Source of the DNA: Spirosoma fluviale | GTDB taxonomy: Bacteria; Bacteroidota; Bacteroidia; Cytophagales; Spirosomataceae | Direction of reading: 5' to 3' | DNA: 64,000 bases | NCBI RefSeq assembly: GCF_900230225.1 | Contig: NZ_OCNH01000001.1 | Coordinates: 992,001 to 1,056,000 of the forward strand | Shown: positions 54,505 through 63,932 of the stretch, one piece after another | Numbering within the stretch: the stretch's first letter is position 1 | How the letters are laid out: each line of letters starts with the position of its first letter | Translations under genes and position numbers: made by a program | Notes under the pieces: generated by a model | Databases searched by the model: none | Told to the model about the DNA's origin: nothing | Seen by the model: the letters and a program-made list of their open reading frames with translations, nothing else

Positions 54505-55299
54505 ATGCAACAATATCACGACCTGCTTCGCCACATTCTGGCTAACGGAACACGCAAAACTGACCGAACCGGAACGGGCACCATCAGCGTGTTTGGCTAC
54601 CAGATGCGCTTTAACCTACAGGATGGGTTCCCATTGCTGACTACCAAGAAAGTCCATACGAAGTCAATCATCCACGAACTGCTGTGGTTCATTAAAGGCG
54701 ATACCAACATCAAGTACCTGAAAGACAATGGTGTTTCGATCTGGGATGAATGGGCCGACGAAAACGGCGATCTGGGGCCGGTATATGGCAAACAATGGCG
54801 CAGTTGGGCGGGGCCTCAGGGGCAGGTGATCGACCAGTTGCAGGGTGTTTTACGTCAGATCAAAAACACACCCGATTCGCGTCGGATCATTATTTCGGCC
54901 TGGAATCCCGCCGATGTGCCGAGCATGGCCTTGCCGCCCTGTCACCTGTTGATGCAGTTTTATGTGGCCGATAACAAGCTCTCCTGTCAACTTTACCAGC
55001 GGAGCGCCGATGTATTTTTAGGGGTTCCTTTTAATATTGCCAGCTATGCACTGCTCACGATGATGATCGCGCAGGAGTGCGGCCTGGAAGCGCACGAGTT
55101 CATCTGGACGGGGGGCGATACCCACCTGTATCTGAACCATCTGGAACAGGTAGAAACCCAACTCGCCCGTGACTTCCGGCCGCTGCCAACCATGCGCCTA
55201 AACCCCGATATTCGTTCTGTATTCGACTTCACCTACGCCGACTTCACTCTCGAAAATTACAATCCCCACCCCGCCATCAAAGCACCGGTAGCCGTGTGA
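54505..55299 (+). CDS. thyA: Thymidylate synthase
   Basis: The 264-residue enzyme methylates dUMP to dTMP with methylenetetrahydrofolate. Its length equals the E. coli enzyme and the catalytic Cys146 is present in [11 protein letters not shown]; the RTGTG loop, the arginine pair [12 protein letters not shown], and [10 protein letters not shown] are all intact. The start ATG follows the DUF3667 gene by five bases. A 32-bp perfect palindrome follows the stop. Confidence 0.98.
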   Translation: MQQYHDLLRHILANGTRKTDRTGTGTISVFGYQMRFNLQDGFPLLTTKKVHTKSIIHELLWFIKGDTNIKYLKDNGVSIWDEWADENGDLGPVYGKQWRSWAGPQGQVIDQLQGVLRQIKNTPDSRRIIISAWNPADVPSMALPPCHLLMQFYVADNKLSCQLYQRSADVFLGVPFNIASYALLTMMIAQECGLEAHEFIWTGGDTHLYLNHLEQVETQLARDFRPLPTMRLNPDIRSVFDFTYADFTLENYNPHPAIKAPVAV

Positions 55300-55308
55300 A
55301 GATTGATA

Positions 55309-55382
55309 TAGGATATATATGATGTAGGATATATGATATAACGTCTGGCATATATCATATATCCTACATCATATATATCCTA
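55309..55382. repeat. 32-bp perfect-arm palindrome between thyA and a 2TM gene
   Basis: The left arm, 55309-55340 (TAGGATATATATGATGTAGG...), is the exact reverse complement of the right arm, 55351-55382, with a ten-base loop. The last three bases of the right arm (55380-55382) are the stop codon TAG of the convergent 2TM gene. Confidence 0.9.
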
Positions 55383-55667
55383 CATCCTTACCAGCTTCTG
55401 GTATTCCCGTTCAATCATGTCCCGTTCGTTGGTTCGGAAGGTGGTGAAATAGTGGGTTGCCAGCCCGATGCCCCAGCCCAGCATTGGAAAAATGGGCCAG
55501 GGAAACAGGGTGTTCGAGTAAATCATTGTGGCATTGATAACAAAATTACTGAATGCCCAGATGAGCCAAAGCCCGCCGTTGATAACCAGATAGGCCTGTA
55601 GGTGAATCCGAAAACCGACACGGGCTTTCGCTTGTTTCCACAGATAAGGGTCGCGTTGGGTTTTCAT
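55380..55667 (-). CDS. 2TM-domain small membrane protein
   Basis: The 95-residue protein matches the 2TM domain: KQAKARVGFRIHLQAYLVINGGLWLIWAF, a short loop, WPIFPMLGWGIGLATHYF, then a basic amphipathic tail. Such domains occur alone or fused to LytTR or histidine kinases in Bacteroidota; a signalling role is inferred. The C-terminal stop codon lies in the arm of a palindrome. It is probably in one transcript with the membrane protein 53 bases upstream. Confidence 0.83.
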   Translation of the reverse strand: MKTQRDPYLWKQAKARVGFRIHLQAYLVINGGLWLIWAFSNFVINATMIYSNTLFPWPIFPMLGWGIGLATHYFTTFRTNERDMIEREYQKLVRM

Positions 55668-55720
55668 AGGTTTAGATGTTTGGTTATTAAGGGGTATGTA
55701 CTGATGTTTTCCGGTAACGG

Positions 55721-56236
55721 CTAGTTGAGCGATGACGGGTCCGGCACCGATTCTTCAACGGCCGACCCGAAAAACTTTGATTTGTTTCGGTTGATGAGGT
55801 AGCTGCCCAGACCTGTTGTCAAGCCTGTTGCTAAAGCGACCACGGGCCAAAATCGATTCATCGGGAATAGTCGTACCAGCGATTCAGCCCAGAATGCTGC
55901 ATAAAGCCCCACCACCGACCAGTTCATGAAATAGTAGTGATAGCTCTTCCAGTTGGGAAAACGGTGTCTGGCCAATACTGGTACCATGCCGCCTACGATG
56001 CCTGTACTGCTTATAATGGCTGCAATATGAAATGGGCCAAAGGTGCCGAAGAGGTGGTAGAGCATGAACGCGGTTACGTTCACCAGAATCATGGCCCCTA
56101 CATACCCATAGCCAATACGTTTATGAATACGAGTTCCCTTTGCCAGCAGAACGACAAACGCGCCCAGTAGCATAGCTGCCAGGGCAGAAATCAGATGGGT
56201 GGTTCCAGTTGTGGAGTGAAGAAAGCTGATAATCAT
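55721..56236 (-). CDS. DUF2306-like integral membrane protein
   Basis: The 171-residue protein has four or five helices and conserved His residues (STTGTTHLISALAAMLLGAFVVLLAKGTRIHKRIGYGYV and FGPFHIAAIIS), resembling DUF2306 membrane proteins. Function is unknown. The gene is divergent from the PolX-like gene across 102 bases, with no exact -7 box on either side. Confidence 0.75.
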   Translation of the reverse strand: MIISFLHSTTGTTHLISALAAMLLGAFVVLLAKGTRIHKRIGYGYVGAMILVNVTAFMLYHLFGTFGPFHIAAIISSTGIVGGMVPVLARHRFPNWKSYHYYFMNWSVVGLYAAFWAESLVRLFPMNRFWPVVALATGLTTGLGSYLINRNKSKFFGSAVEESVPDPSSLN

Positions 56237-56338
56237 ACGATTAGTTGGGTTTATGGTTTAAAGTAAAAGACAACTGACTTTTGCCGCCCGCCAAATCCGA
56301 CCAATTGCCTAATTTGCAGAGTAAACCTCGTTTTGCTG

Positions 56339-58072
56339 ATGACCAATTCTGACATTGTTGACCTGCTCGAACTGACCGGCCGGTTGATGGAACTCCACGA
56401 ACAGGATGCTTTCCGTACGCGCACATTTACCTCTGCCGCATTTAACCTCGACAAATCCACTGCCGATCTTGCTAACCTGCCCGTTGAGGAGTTGGTAAAA
56501 CTACAGGGCGTTGGTAAATCCATTGCCCAGAAAATTCGCGAGATCGCCGAAACCGGTCGCCTGACGGAGCTTGATGAGTTACTGGCCCAAACGCCCCAGG
56601 GTGTGCTGGATATGTTTCGCATCAAAGGATTGGGTGTGAAAAAAGTGCGCACGCTCTGGCATGAACTGGGTATAACGAACCTGCGTGATCTTCAACTGGC
56701 GGGCGAAAATGGCCAGATTGCGAAGATCAAAGGCTTTGGTGCCAGTACGCAGGAGAAAATTCTGGCGGCACTGGAGTTTTTGCAGGAGCAGCAGGGCAAG
56801 GTTCGTATGGATAAAGCCGCCATGATTGCCAACCTCCTTGTGGAGCAGCTAACTCCCCATTTCGAACGGGTGGAGATTAGCGGACAGGTGCGCCGGAAAG
56901 CGCAGGAAAGCGATGTTATTCAACTGCTTATTCAAACCAGCGATCCTGTTTCGGCCATGCTGACGCTAAACGGATTCGAAAATCTGGAGCAGGATGTGCG
57001 CGAGTCGTCGCCGTTTGTCTGGCGCGGACACCGGACCGGTTTCGACGTGCTGGTGGAGTTACTGTTTTACCCTGCGGAACAACTCAGTCGGCAGTTGTTT
57101 ATTCAAACGGCTACCGAAGCGCATTTGAAACAGGCTGGTACGGGGGGCATGCCGCTGTTGCAGGTAGCCTATGCCAGCGCCCTGCCCGATTCCGTCAATA
57201 CAACCGATGTTGCGGAAGTCGAAGCGGCCATTTATGAGAAAGCCGGTTTGCCGTATATCGTACCCGAAATGCGCGAAGATGACTTTGCCTTTCGCTGGGC
57301 CAGCCGCTACAAAAACGAGGAGCTTGTTACCTGGGAAGATCTGAAGGGGACGCTGCATAACCACAGTACCTGGTCGGATGGCAAGCAGTCGGTGGCAGAT
57401 ATGGCGGCCTATTGCCAGAAGTTAGGCCTGACTTATTTCGGTATTGCCGACCATTCCAAAACCGCTTCATATGCGGGCGGGTTGGATGCCGAACGGGTCC
57501 GTCAGCAACAGCTTGAAATTAACGAGTTAAACAAGGGTTTCGGGTCCGGCTTTCGTATTTTCAAAGGCATCGAATCGGATATACTGGGCGATGGGTCGCT
57601 GGACTATGACGATGAAACTTTGGCTTCCTTTGATTACGTGGTGGCATCGGTTCACCAGACGCTGACCATGTCGGAGGAGAAAGCTACCAACCGATTGCTA
57701 CGAGCCATTGAGAATCCATACACGACTATTCTGGGGCACCCAACGGGCCGGTTACTCCTCGCCCGTGAAGGCTACCCTATCGACCACCGGGCCATTATCG
57801 ACGCCTGTGCGGAACACAATGTCATCATAGAAATCAACGCCAGCCCCTACCGGCTCGACATCGACTGGCACTGGATTGAGTACGCCATGCAGCAAGGCGT
57901 CATGCTCAGTATAAACCCCGACGCGCACGATTTCGCCGGTTTGCTGGATATGCATTACGGCGTTGCCATCGGTCGGAAAGGCGGTTTAACCAAAGCCATG
58001 ACCTTCAACGCCTTGACATTAGCCGAAATGACGGAGTATCTAGAGAGACGGCGGGCAGAGATCCGTAGGTGA
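56339..58072 (+). CDS. polX: PolX-like protein: HhH, degenerate polymerase-X domain and PHP phosphoesterase
   Basis: From the ATG at 56339 (577 residues) it has a helix-hairpin-helix N-terminus (VGKSIAQKIREIAETGRL), a Pol-beta-like nucleotidyltransferase region (about 170-320) and a C-terminal PHP domain with all metal motifs (LHNHSTWSDG, IADHS, GIESD, ASVHQT, GHPTGR, NPDAHD). In canonical PolX the polymerase motif reads GS-x-RR then GDIDIL; here it is GQVRRKAQESDVIQLL, so the second metal Asp is missing. The protein probably works as a 3'-5' exonuclease or phosphoesterase in base repair rather than as a polymerase. Confidence 0.85.
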   Translation: MTNSDIVDLLELTGRLMELHEQDAFRTRTFTSAAFNLDKSTADLANLPVEELVKLQGVGKSIAQKIREIAETGRLTELDELLAQTPQGVLDMFRIKGLGVKKVRTLWHELGITNLRDLQLAGENGQIAKIKGFGASTQEKILAALEFLQEQQGKVRMDKAAMIANLLVEQLTPHFERVEISGQVRRKAQESDVIQLLIQTSDPVSAMLTLNGFENLEQDVRESSPFVWRGHRTGFDVLVELLFYPAEQLSRQLFIQTATEAHLKQAGTGGMPLLQVAYASALPDSVNTTDVAEVEAAIYEKAGLPYIVPEMREDDFAFRWASRYKNEELVTWEDLKGTLHNHSTWSDGKQSVADMAAYCQKLGLTYFGIADHSKTASYAGGLDAERVRQQQLEINELNKGFGSGFRIFKGIESDILGDGSLDYDDETLASFDYVVASVHQTLTMSEEKATNRLLRAIENPYTTILGHPTGRLLLAREGYPIDHRAIIDACAEHNVIIEINASPYRLDIDWHWIEYAMQQGVMLSINPDAHDFAGLLDMHYGVAIGRKGGLTKAMTFNALTLAEMTEYLERRRAEIRR

Positions 58073-58079
58073 TAGGAAA

Positions 58080-58191
58080 GAATTGGGCTGAAAAAAGATT
58101 AATTATTGGTTAATGAAGATAGGTAATAGGGTAAATACATAACCTTATCCCCTTAAATCATTACCTTTCAGATTCCATAACTGCCCAATTC
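58080..58191. repeat. Imperfect nested palindrome before the TonB receptor
   Basis: The outer arms GAATTGGGC (58080-58088) and GCCCAATTC (58183-58191) are complementary, and so are the inner words AGGTAAT and ATTACCT (58121 and 58160). In between are further weak pairings. It ends 22 bases before the receptor start; possibly a decayed repeat or a leader structure. Confidence 0.4.
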
Positions 58192-58213
58192 CGCACTTCC
58201 TAAACCCGGCTTT

Positions 58214-60625
58214 ATGCGTTTTTCACTTTTACTGTTGTTTTCATGCTGTCTGCTCAACGGGGCCTTTGCCCAACAACGAACAAATTCCAGTGCCAGCCCG
58301 GCAACCTTTTCGGCAACGGGTTATGTGCGAGATGGAAAAACCGGTAAGCCGATTCAGAGCGTAAATATTGTTGTGCTGAACGTATCGAAAGGATACGTAA
58401 CGGCAAAAGATGGTTTCTATACCATACAATTACCCCCTGGTGACTACATACTTCGATTTTCGCACGTAGGCTATCGACCAAAGCAGGATACAATTTCGCT
58501 TCAAAAAACGCTGTTTCGTGAGGTAACGATGGAAGACGATTCCAAAGACCTCGAAGAGGTGGTTGTTACCAGTGAATCGCCCGATCGAAATGTTCGTAAA
58601 GTCGAAATAGGTGTTTCGCAATTAACTATTCGCAGCATTCGCCGAATTCCGCCCCTCATGGGAGAGGTGGATGTGCTGCGTTCGTTGCTGCTCCTGCCGG
58701 GGGTGACAACCGTGGGCGAAGGTGCACCCGGCTTCAACGTGCGGGGGGGCGGTGCCGACCAAAATCTGATCCTGTTCGACGAAGCACCGGTATTCAATTC
58801 GAGCCACCTGATGGGCTTTTTCTCCGTCTTCAATCCCGATGTGGTCCGCGATGTAACCCTGAACCGGGGTGGGGTAGCCGCTGCTTTTGGTGGACGGGCA
58901 TCGTCGGTGCTGGATGTGAAAATTAAGGAGCCCGATGCCCAGAAATGGGGAATCAATGGGGGTATCGGGATTATTTCGAGCCGACTGGGTATTGAGGGCC
59001 CCATTATTAAGAATAAACTGTCTTTTTTGTTGGCTGCAAGGGCGTCGTTTAACGACTTTATTTTCAAACTGGCCCCACCGAATTTGAAAGGAACACAGGC
59101 AAATTTTTATGACCTGACGTCGAAACTCAAATACCAGCCCAACGAAAAGAACACAATAACGCTGACAGGCTACCTGAGCACCGACGTCTTCAAGCTGGCA
59201 TCCGATTCGCTGTCCGGTCAGGAGATTAACGCGTCCTCGACTAAGTTCAACTACCAGACCATGAACACGGTCCTTCGCTGGAACTACTTCATGAGCAAGC
59301 AGCTCAATCTGGCCTCGTCCGTTATTTTGAGTCGGTATCAGGCCGATCTATCGTCGTCCGATTCGTCTAACGCGTTTCAACTGAAGTCGGGTATCTGGCA
59401 TCGTCAGGTTAAGTCAGATCTGACGTTTACGCCAAATGAGGTTCACCAATGGCAGGTGGGGTTGAGTGCCATAGACTACCTCGTACAGCCGAACACGCGA
59501 ATACCTGGGCCGTACTCCAACGTGCTGCCTGTCGATCTGGCCCGCGAACGCGCGTATGAGCTGGCGGCTTACATTCAGGACGAGTGGAAATTGAACACCA
59601 ATGTGGCCATTATTGCCGGGCTTCGTTATTCGGCCTTGTTGAATCGTGGGCCAGCCGCCGTGCGTACGTATCAGGAGAATGGGCCTAAGGAAGATGAAGC
59701 GGTTACGTCGACAAAAACCTATGAAGCAGGTACCGTATACCATTCCGCCGGAGGATTGGAACCCCGGCTGGCAGTTCGCTGGACGGTGGGAGATGGACGG
59801 GCCATTAAAGCCGGGTATAGCCGACTGCGCCAATACATTCAGCAGGTAACCAACACAACGGCGGCTCTGCCAACCTCGCGCTGGCACCTGAGCGATATGT
59901 ATACGAAACCCGTTATTGCCGACCAGTGGTCGCTGGGGTACTTCATGAACACCGCCGACAATGCCATCGAAGCATCGGGCGAGGTGTATTACAAGACCCT
60001 TACCAATGCCATTGATTATCGCGACGGAGCCGAACTACAACTGGCACCGGCCGTTGAAACCCAAATTGTTCAGGGGAGTGGAAAAGCTTACGGATTTGAA
60101 GGGTTACTGCGGAAAAATAAAGGCCGCTGGACCGGCTTCATGAGTTATACTTATGCCCGCACCTTTCTGACAATGAACAGCCCGTATGTTACGGAACAGG
60201 TAAATAACGGCAATCCGTATCCGGCCAACTACGACAAGCCCCATACACTGAACATTCTGGCGACGCACCGGCCAACGACCTGGTTTAGCATGTCACTGAA
60301 TTTTACCTACAGTACCGGTCGTCCTACTACCCAGCCATCGGCCCTTGCCCGTGTAGCCGGAGTACTGATACCTATATACCTCGACCGGAATCAGCAACGT
60401 GTACCTGATTATCACCGGCTCGATTTTTCGATGACGTTTGAGCAGAATCCGCTCAAGAAAAAGAAGAACCAGAGTAGTTGGGTCTTCTCGATTTATAACG
60501 TGTATGCTCATAAAAATGCGTACTCGATCTTTTATAAGTTGAGTCCGGCATCGTTATCTGATGCGTATAAGTTGTCTATTTTTGGAACGGCTTTCCCATC
60601 GTTGACCTACAACTTCAAATTCTGA
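58214..60625 (+). CDS. TonB-dependent receptor
   Basis: The 803-residue protein has a signal peptide (LLLLFSCCLLNGAFAQ), a CarboxypepD_reg-like domain (ATGYVRDGKTGKPIQSVNIV), a plug (MGEVDVLRSLLLLPGVTTVGE ... NVRGGGADQNLILFDEAPVF) and a TonB-type barrel ending in an aromatic strand (LTYNFKF). It is followed by two DUF4249 lipoprotein genes, an arrangement found in Cytophagales and probably analogous to SusC/D: the receptor imports a ligand held by the surface lipoproteins. Ligand unknown. Confidence 0.92.
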   Translation: MRFSLLLLFSCCLLNGAFAQQRTNSSASPATFSATGYVRDGKTGKPIQSVNIVVLNVSKGYVTAKDGFYTIQLPPGDYILRFSHVGYRPKQDTISLQKTLFREVTMEDDSKDLEEVVVTSESPDRNVRKVEIGVSQLTIRSIRRIPPLMGEVDVLRSLLLLPGVTTVGEGAPGFNVRGGGADQNLILFDEAPVFNSSHLMGFFSVFNPDVVRDVTLNRGGVAAAFGGRASSVLDVKIKEPDAQKWGINGGIGIISSRLGIEGPIIKNKLSFLLAARASFNDFIFKLAPPNLKGTQANFYDLTSKLKYQPNEKNTITLTGYLSTDVFKLASDSLSGQEINASSTKFNYQTMNTVLRWNYFMSKQLNLASSVILSRYQADLSSSDSSNAFQLKSGIWHRQVKSDLTFTPNEVHQWQVGLSAIDYLVQPNTRIPGPYSNVLPVDLARERAYELAAYIQDEWKLNTNVAIIAGLRYSALLNRGPAAVRTYQENGPKEDEAVTSTKTYEAGTVYHSAGGLEPRLAVRWTVGDGRAIKAGYSRLRQYIQQVTNTTAALPTSRWHLSDMYTKPVIADQWSLGYFMNTADNAIEASGEVYYKTLTNAIDYRDGAELQLAPAVETQIVQGSGKAYGFEGLLRKNKGRWTGFMSYTYARTFLTMNSPYVTEQVNNGNPYPANYDKPHTLNILATHRPTTWFSMSLNFTYSTGRPTTQPSALARVAGVLIPIYLDRNQQRVPDYHRLDFSMTFEQNPLKKKKNQSSWVFSIYNVYAHKNAYSIFYKLSPASLSDAYKLSIFGTAFPSLTYNFKF

Positions 60626-60719
60626 GAAAAGGCAGGCAACAGATTTAACGGGTCGGCGTTTGCCAGGCGTTTTTTTAGATTGCGCTGCCTGCTTCCAACA
60701 ATGATAATCCCCTGCTTTT

Positions 60720-61787
60720 ATGAAAACAGGAAAAGACATACTCAGACTGGGTAAATATATGGGGCTGCTGCTTATGCTGCTTGCGGTTTCCTGCGTAACG
60801 GAATTTCAGCCGGAAGCCGTCAGCATACCGCCTTCGTTGATTGTTGAAGGGCAGGTAACCGATCAGGCAGGTCCGTACAGCATTAAACTTACCCGCACGG
60901 CCAACTACTCGTTCAAAAGCCTGAATCTGCTGGAAACGGGTGCCATCGTGACTATTTCGGATAATCTGGGAAATAAGGAAACCCTGAAAGAAACATTAAC
61001 GGGAGGAACGTACGAGACGGCTAGCCTTCGGGGTGTTGTGGGACGTAGTTACAAGCTTGCAATACAAACCAAAGCCGGAAAACGGTATGAGTCCGATACG
61101 GAGGTACTACCGGCTGCGCCACCCATTCTCAAGTTATATTATGAATACACCAAAGAAGCTGGTGAAGCAAATTTGACAAAAAGTCAGGGCTGGGATGTGT
61201 ATCTGGATACGAAAGACCCGGAAGTAACGGGTAATTACTACCGCTGGACATGGACGCACTTTGAGTTCACCTCCGTTTGCTTTAAGCGGGAATTGGCCAA
61301 CGGTTCATTAACCGGGCTGGGTTGCTGCTCGAATTGCTGGGATATAACCCGCTGCTACAACTGCATCAGTATCAGTTCTGATGTGAATATCAACGGGCAG
61401 GCCATCAGCCGTCAGTTTATTAGCCGCGTACCCTATAAATCCAAAAGTAAGTACTACCTGGAGGTACAGCAGCAGGCAATCAGTAAAGGAGCGTACAACT
61501 TCTGGAAAAGCGTTCGGCAGTTGACCGGCAATACGGGTGGCCTGTTCGATGCGGCTCCCTCGATTGTACGGGGGAATATTCACTGTGTCAGTGATCCGGC
61601 CGAAATGGTATATGGCTACTTCGGCGCTACCGGCGTTTCGGAACAATACATCAATGTCGACCGGATTGATGGACAGGGCGTTCCGGATGTAGATCCTCCT
61701 GTGATAGTACCTGTGCCTTCGACTTGTGTCGCCTGCGAAAATAACCTCTATCGAACACCCAATAAGCCGCGCTGGTGGCAGTTTTGA
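60720..61787 (+). CDS. DUF4249 lipoprotein, first of two paralogues
   Basis: The 355-residue protein has a lipoprotein signal (GLLLMLLAVSC), then the DUF4249 region (PPSLIVEGQVTDQAGPYSIKLTRTANYSFKSLNLLETGAIVTI, an immunoglobulin-like fold) and a Cys-rich core CCSNCWDITRCYNC. It is one of a tandem pair: the next gene repeats almost every motif. Its stop overlaps the start of the second by one base (TGATG). DUF4249 proteins are thought to be surface lipoproteins associated with TonB receptors; ligand unknown. Confidence 0.88.
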   Translation: MKTGKDILRLGKYMGLLLMLLAVSCVTEFQPEAVSIPPSLIVEGQVTDQAGPYSIKLTRTANYSFKSLNLLETGAIVTISDNLGNKETLKETLTGGTYETASLRGVVGRSYKLAIQTKAGKRYESDTEVLPAAPPILKLYYEYTKEAGEANLTKSQGWDVYLDTKDPEVTGNYYRWTWTHFEFTSVCFKRELANGSLTGLGCCSNCWDITRCYNCISISSDVNINGQAISRQFISRVPYKSKSKYYLEVQQQAISKGAYNFWKSVRQLTGNTGGLFDAAPSIVRGNIHCVSDPAEMVYGYFGATGVSEQYINVDRIDGQGVPDVDPPVIVPVPSTCVACENNLYRTPNKPRWWQF

Positions 61788-62881
61788 TGACTACTAAAAA
61801 CATAACGAATACGCGCCGAGTCGTAAAACAGGGTGTTGCCCTGTTGGGGCTAACTGCCTGTTTACTAGCCTGCATCACCCCTTTTCAACCCAGTTCCGTT
61901 AGTGTGGAGCCCATGTTGATTGTCGATGGTCAGGTTACGGACCAACCCGGCCCCTATACGGTTAGGTTGACGCGCACCTCCGATTATTCAATTAAAAGCG
62001 TCAATTTGCTCGAAACGGGAGCAACGGTAACCATTTCTGATAACCTGGGTAATCAGGAGACGCTCAAAGAGCAAGCACCGGGCGGGTCCTACCAGAGCAG
62101 CGCCAACGGTCTCCGGGGTGTGCCAGGCAGACGCTATAAGCTGACCATTCTGACAAAAGCCGGGAAACGGTACGAGTCCGAATCCGAAGTGATGCCTGCC
62201 GTTCCGCCCATTAAGAACGTATATGCAGAATCGAACTATACGCCTGCCACGGCAACGACCAACCAAAAACAGACCTGGTCGGTATACATCGATACTAAAG
62301 ACCCTGATACATTGGGTAACTACTACAAATGGAGCTGGACTCATTATGAAATGCCGACTGCCTGCCGGAAAACGTTCGTTGCTGCCAGAAGCTATTACAC
62401 CGGTATCTCCTGTTGTACTGACTGCTGGGACATCACCCGGTGTTACACCTGCGTCAATATTAATTCGGATGTAAACATCAACGGGAAAGCGATCAGTCGG
62501 CAACCCATTGCCGATGTCCCTTTTACCTCACTAAGTCGGTATTACCTGGAAGTGGAGCAACAGGCCCTAAGCAAAAACGCTTACCTGTTCTGGAAAAGTG
62601 TACAACAGTTGACCGGTAATACGGGCGGATTATTTGACGTGGCGCCATCGTCGGTGCAGGGAAATATCAAATGTATTACTACGCCGGGAGAACCCGTTTA
62701 TGGGTATTTTGGCGCTGCGGGTGTTTCTGTGAGTTATTTGTATGTAGACCGAACCGAAGGGCAGGGGGGACCCGATCTGGATTTCCCGACTAATATTCCC
62801 TACCCAACGAATCCGTCTTGTGTTGTTTGCGAAAACAGCCTGTACCGAACGCCCATCAAGCCCCGTTTTTGGACTTATTAA
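61787..62881 (+). CDS. DUF4249 lipoprotein, second paralogue
   Basis: The 364-residue protein from the ATG at 61787 carries a lipobox (LLGLTACLLAC), DUF4249 (VDGQVTDQPGPYTVRLTRTSDYSIKS) and the same Cys core CCTDCWDITRCYTCVNI. It is a clear duplicate of the previous gene. The conserved order SDVNING-K-AISRQ and TGNTGGLFDVAPS recurs in both. An upstream TTG at 61775 would overlap the first gene more and is less likely than the one-base overlap TGATG. Confidence 0.88.
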   Translation: MTTKNITNTRRVVKQGVALLGLTACLLACITPFQPSSVSVEPMLIVDGQVTDQPGPYTVRLTRTSDYSIKSVNLLETGATVTISDNLGNQETLKEQAPGGSYQSSANGLRGVPGRRYKLTILTKAGKRYESESEVMPAVPPIKNVYAESNYTPATATTNQKQTWSVYIDTKDPDTLGNYYKWSWTHYEMPTACRKTFVAARSYYTGISCCTDCWDITRCYTCVNINSDVNINGKAISRQPIADVPFTSLSRYYLEVEQQALSKNAYLFWKSVQQLTGNTGGLFDVAPSSVQGNIKCITTPGEPVYGYFGAAGVSVSYLYVDRTEGQGGPDLDFPTNIPYPTNPSCVVCENSLYRTPIKPRFWTY

Positions 62882-62885
62882 CCGG

Positions 62886-62917
62886 TTTGGTGAGGTGCGG
62901 TAAATAAAATAGATTTG
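62886..62917 (+). promoter_or_regulatory. Consensus Bacteroidota promoter of the GT9 gene
   Basis: TTTG (62886-62889), a spacer of 20 bases and TAGATTTG (62910-62917), an exact -7 match at consensus spacing. The start codon lies 16 bases on. Confidence 0.8.
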
Positions 62918-62933
62918 TGGAAATGATTACACC

Positions 62934-63932
62934 ATGACTTCCCCGGTAAACATCCTGATTCTTCAATTTGCATCCATAGGCAACGTTGTTTTAACATCGC
63001 CAGTTGTACGTTGCCTGAAGCAGCAGCTTCCCAATGCGGTCATTCATTACTGCACAAGACCAGATTATCAGCCCATTATTCTTCATAATCCTTACATTTC
63101 CGAAAGGCATTATCTGGATGGAAACGTAATTGAGCTGATTCGGCAGTTACGAGCTCAAAAGTTCGACTACGTCATTGACTTACAGAATACGTTTATTAGC
63201 CGGTTAATTAAAACCGCATTGGGTGCGCCATCGTACAGCGTTGATAAACAATCGTTTCGGAACTGGCTTTACGTACGCCTTAAAATAAATGCACTCGCCG
63301 AGCAGCATATGGTTGATCGGTACCTGGCAATGGTACAGCCGCTGGGCATAGAGAACGATGGGCGGGGACTGGATTACTTTATTCCTTACAAGGATGAGGT
63401 TGAGTTCGACTGGTTACCCGCTACCCACCAGCATGATTACGTGGCGTTCGCCATTGGGGGGCAGCACACAACCCGACGATTGCCTTTGTCCCGAATGATT
63501 GAGCTGTGTCGCAAGATAAATTATCCGATCGTACTCCTCGGTGATAAGAACGACCGGAAGGTGGGCGAGGAAATTGTGAAGGTGCTGGGAGCAAGGCAGA
63601 TTTATAATTCCTGCGGTCAGTTTAACCTGAATCAATCGGCATCCATCATCCAGCGTGCCCGGCTGGTGTTTACGCACGATACTGGATTGATGCATATTGC
63701 CGCAGCTTTCCGCAAAAAAGTGTACTCATTCTGGGGAAGCTCGACCCCTCAACTTGGCTTTTACCCGTACAAAACTCCGCATGTGAGGCTCGAAGCCACC
63801 GGGCTGGGTTGCCGCCCCTGTTCCGCCACGGGTTCCGACGAATGCCCCATGAAACACTTCAAGTGCATGAATACCCTGCCCTTTGATTTTGATGTGAAGG
63901 AGCTGCGGATGAAGAAGAAGAATTTCGAGTAA
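62934..63932 (+). CDS. GT9-family glycosyltransferase (heptosyltransferase-like)
   Basis: The 332-residue GT-B enzyme begins NILILQFASIGNVVLTSPVVRCL and ends with the C-terminal donor-binding region (FTHDTGLMHIAAAFRKKVYSFWGSSTP). This is the GT9 layout of ADP-heptose transferases of LPS core synthesis. A Cys cluster (LGCRPCSATGSDECPMKHFKCM), which is common in this group, follows. It would add a heptose or similar sugar to the lipid A core. The promoter in front of it is the best one in the window. Confidence 0.88.
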   Translation: MTSPVNILILQFASIGNVVLTSPVVRCLKQQLPNAVIHYCTRPDYQPIILHNPYISERHYLDGNVIELIRQLRAQKFDYVIDLQNTFISRLIKTALGAPSYSVDKQSFRNWLYVRLKINALAEQHMVDRYLAMVQPLGIENDGRGLDYFIPYKDEVEFDWLPATHQHDYVAFAIGGQHTTRRLPLSRMIELCRKINYPIVLLGDKNDRKVGEEIVKVLGARQIYNSCGQFNLNQSASIIQRARLVFTHDTGLMHIAAAFRKKVYSFWGSSTPQLGFYPYKTPHVRLEATGLGCRPCSATGSDECPMKHFKCMNTLPFDFDVKELRMKKKNFE

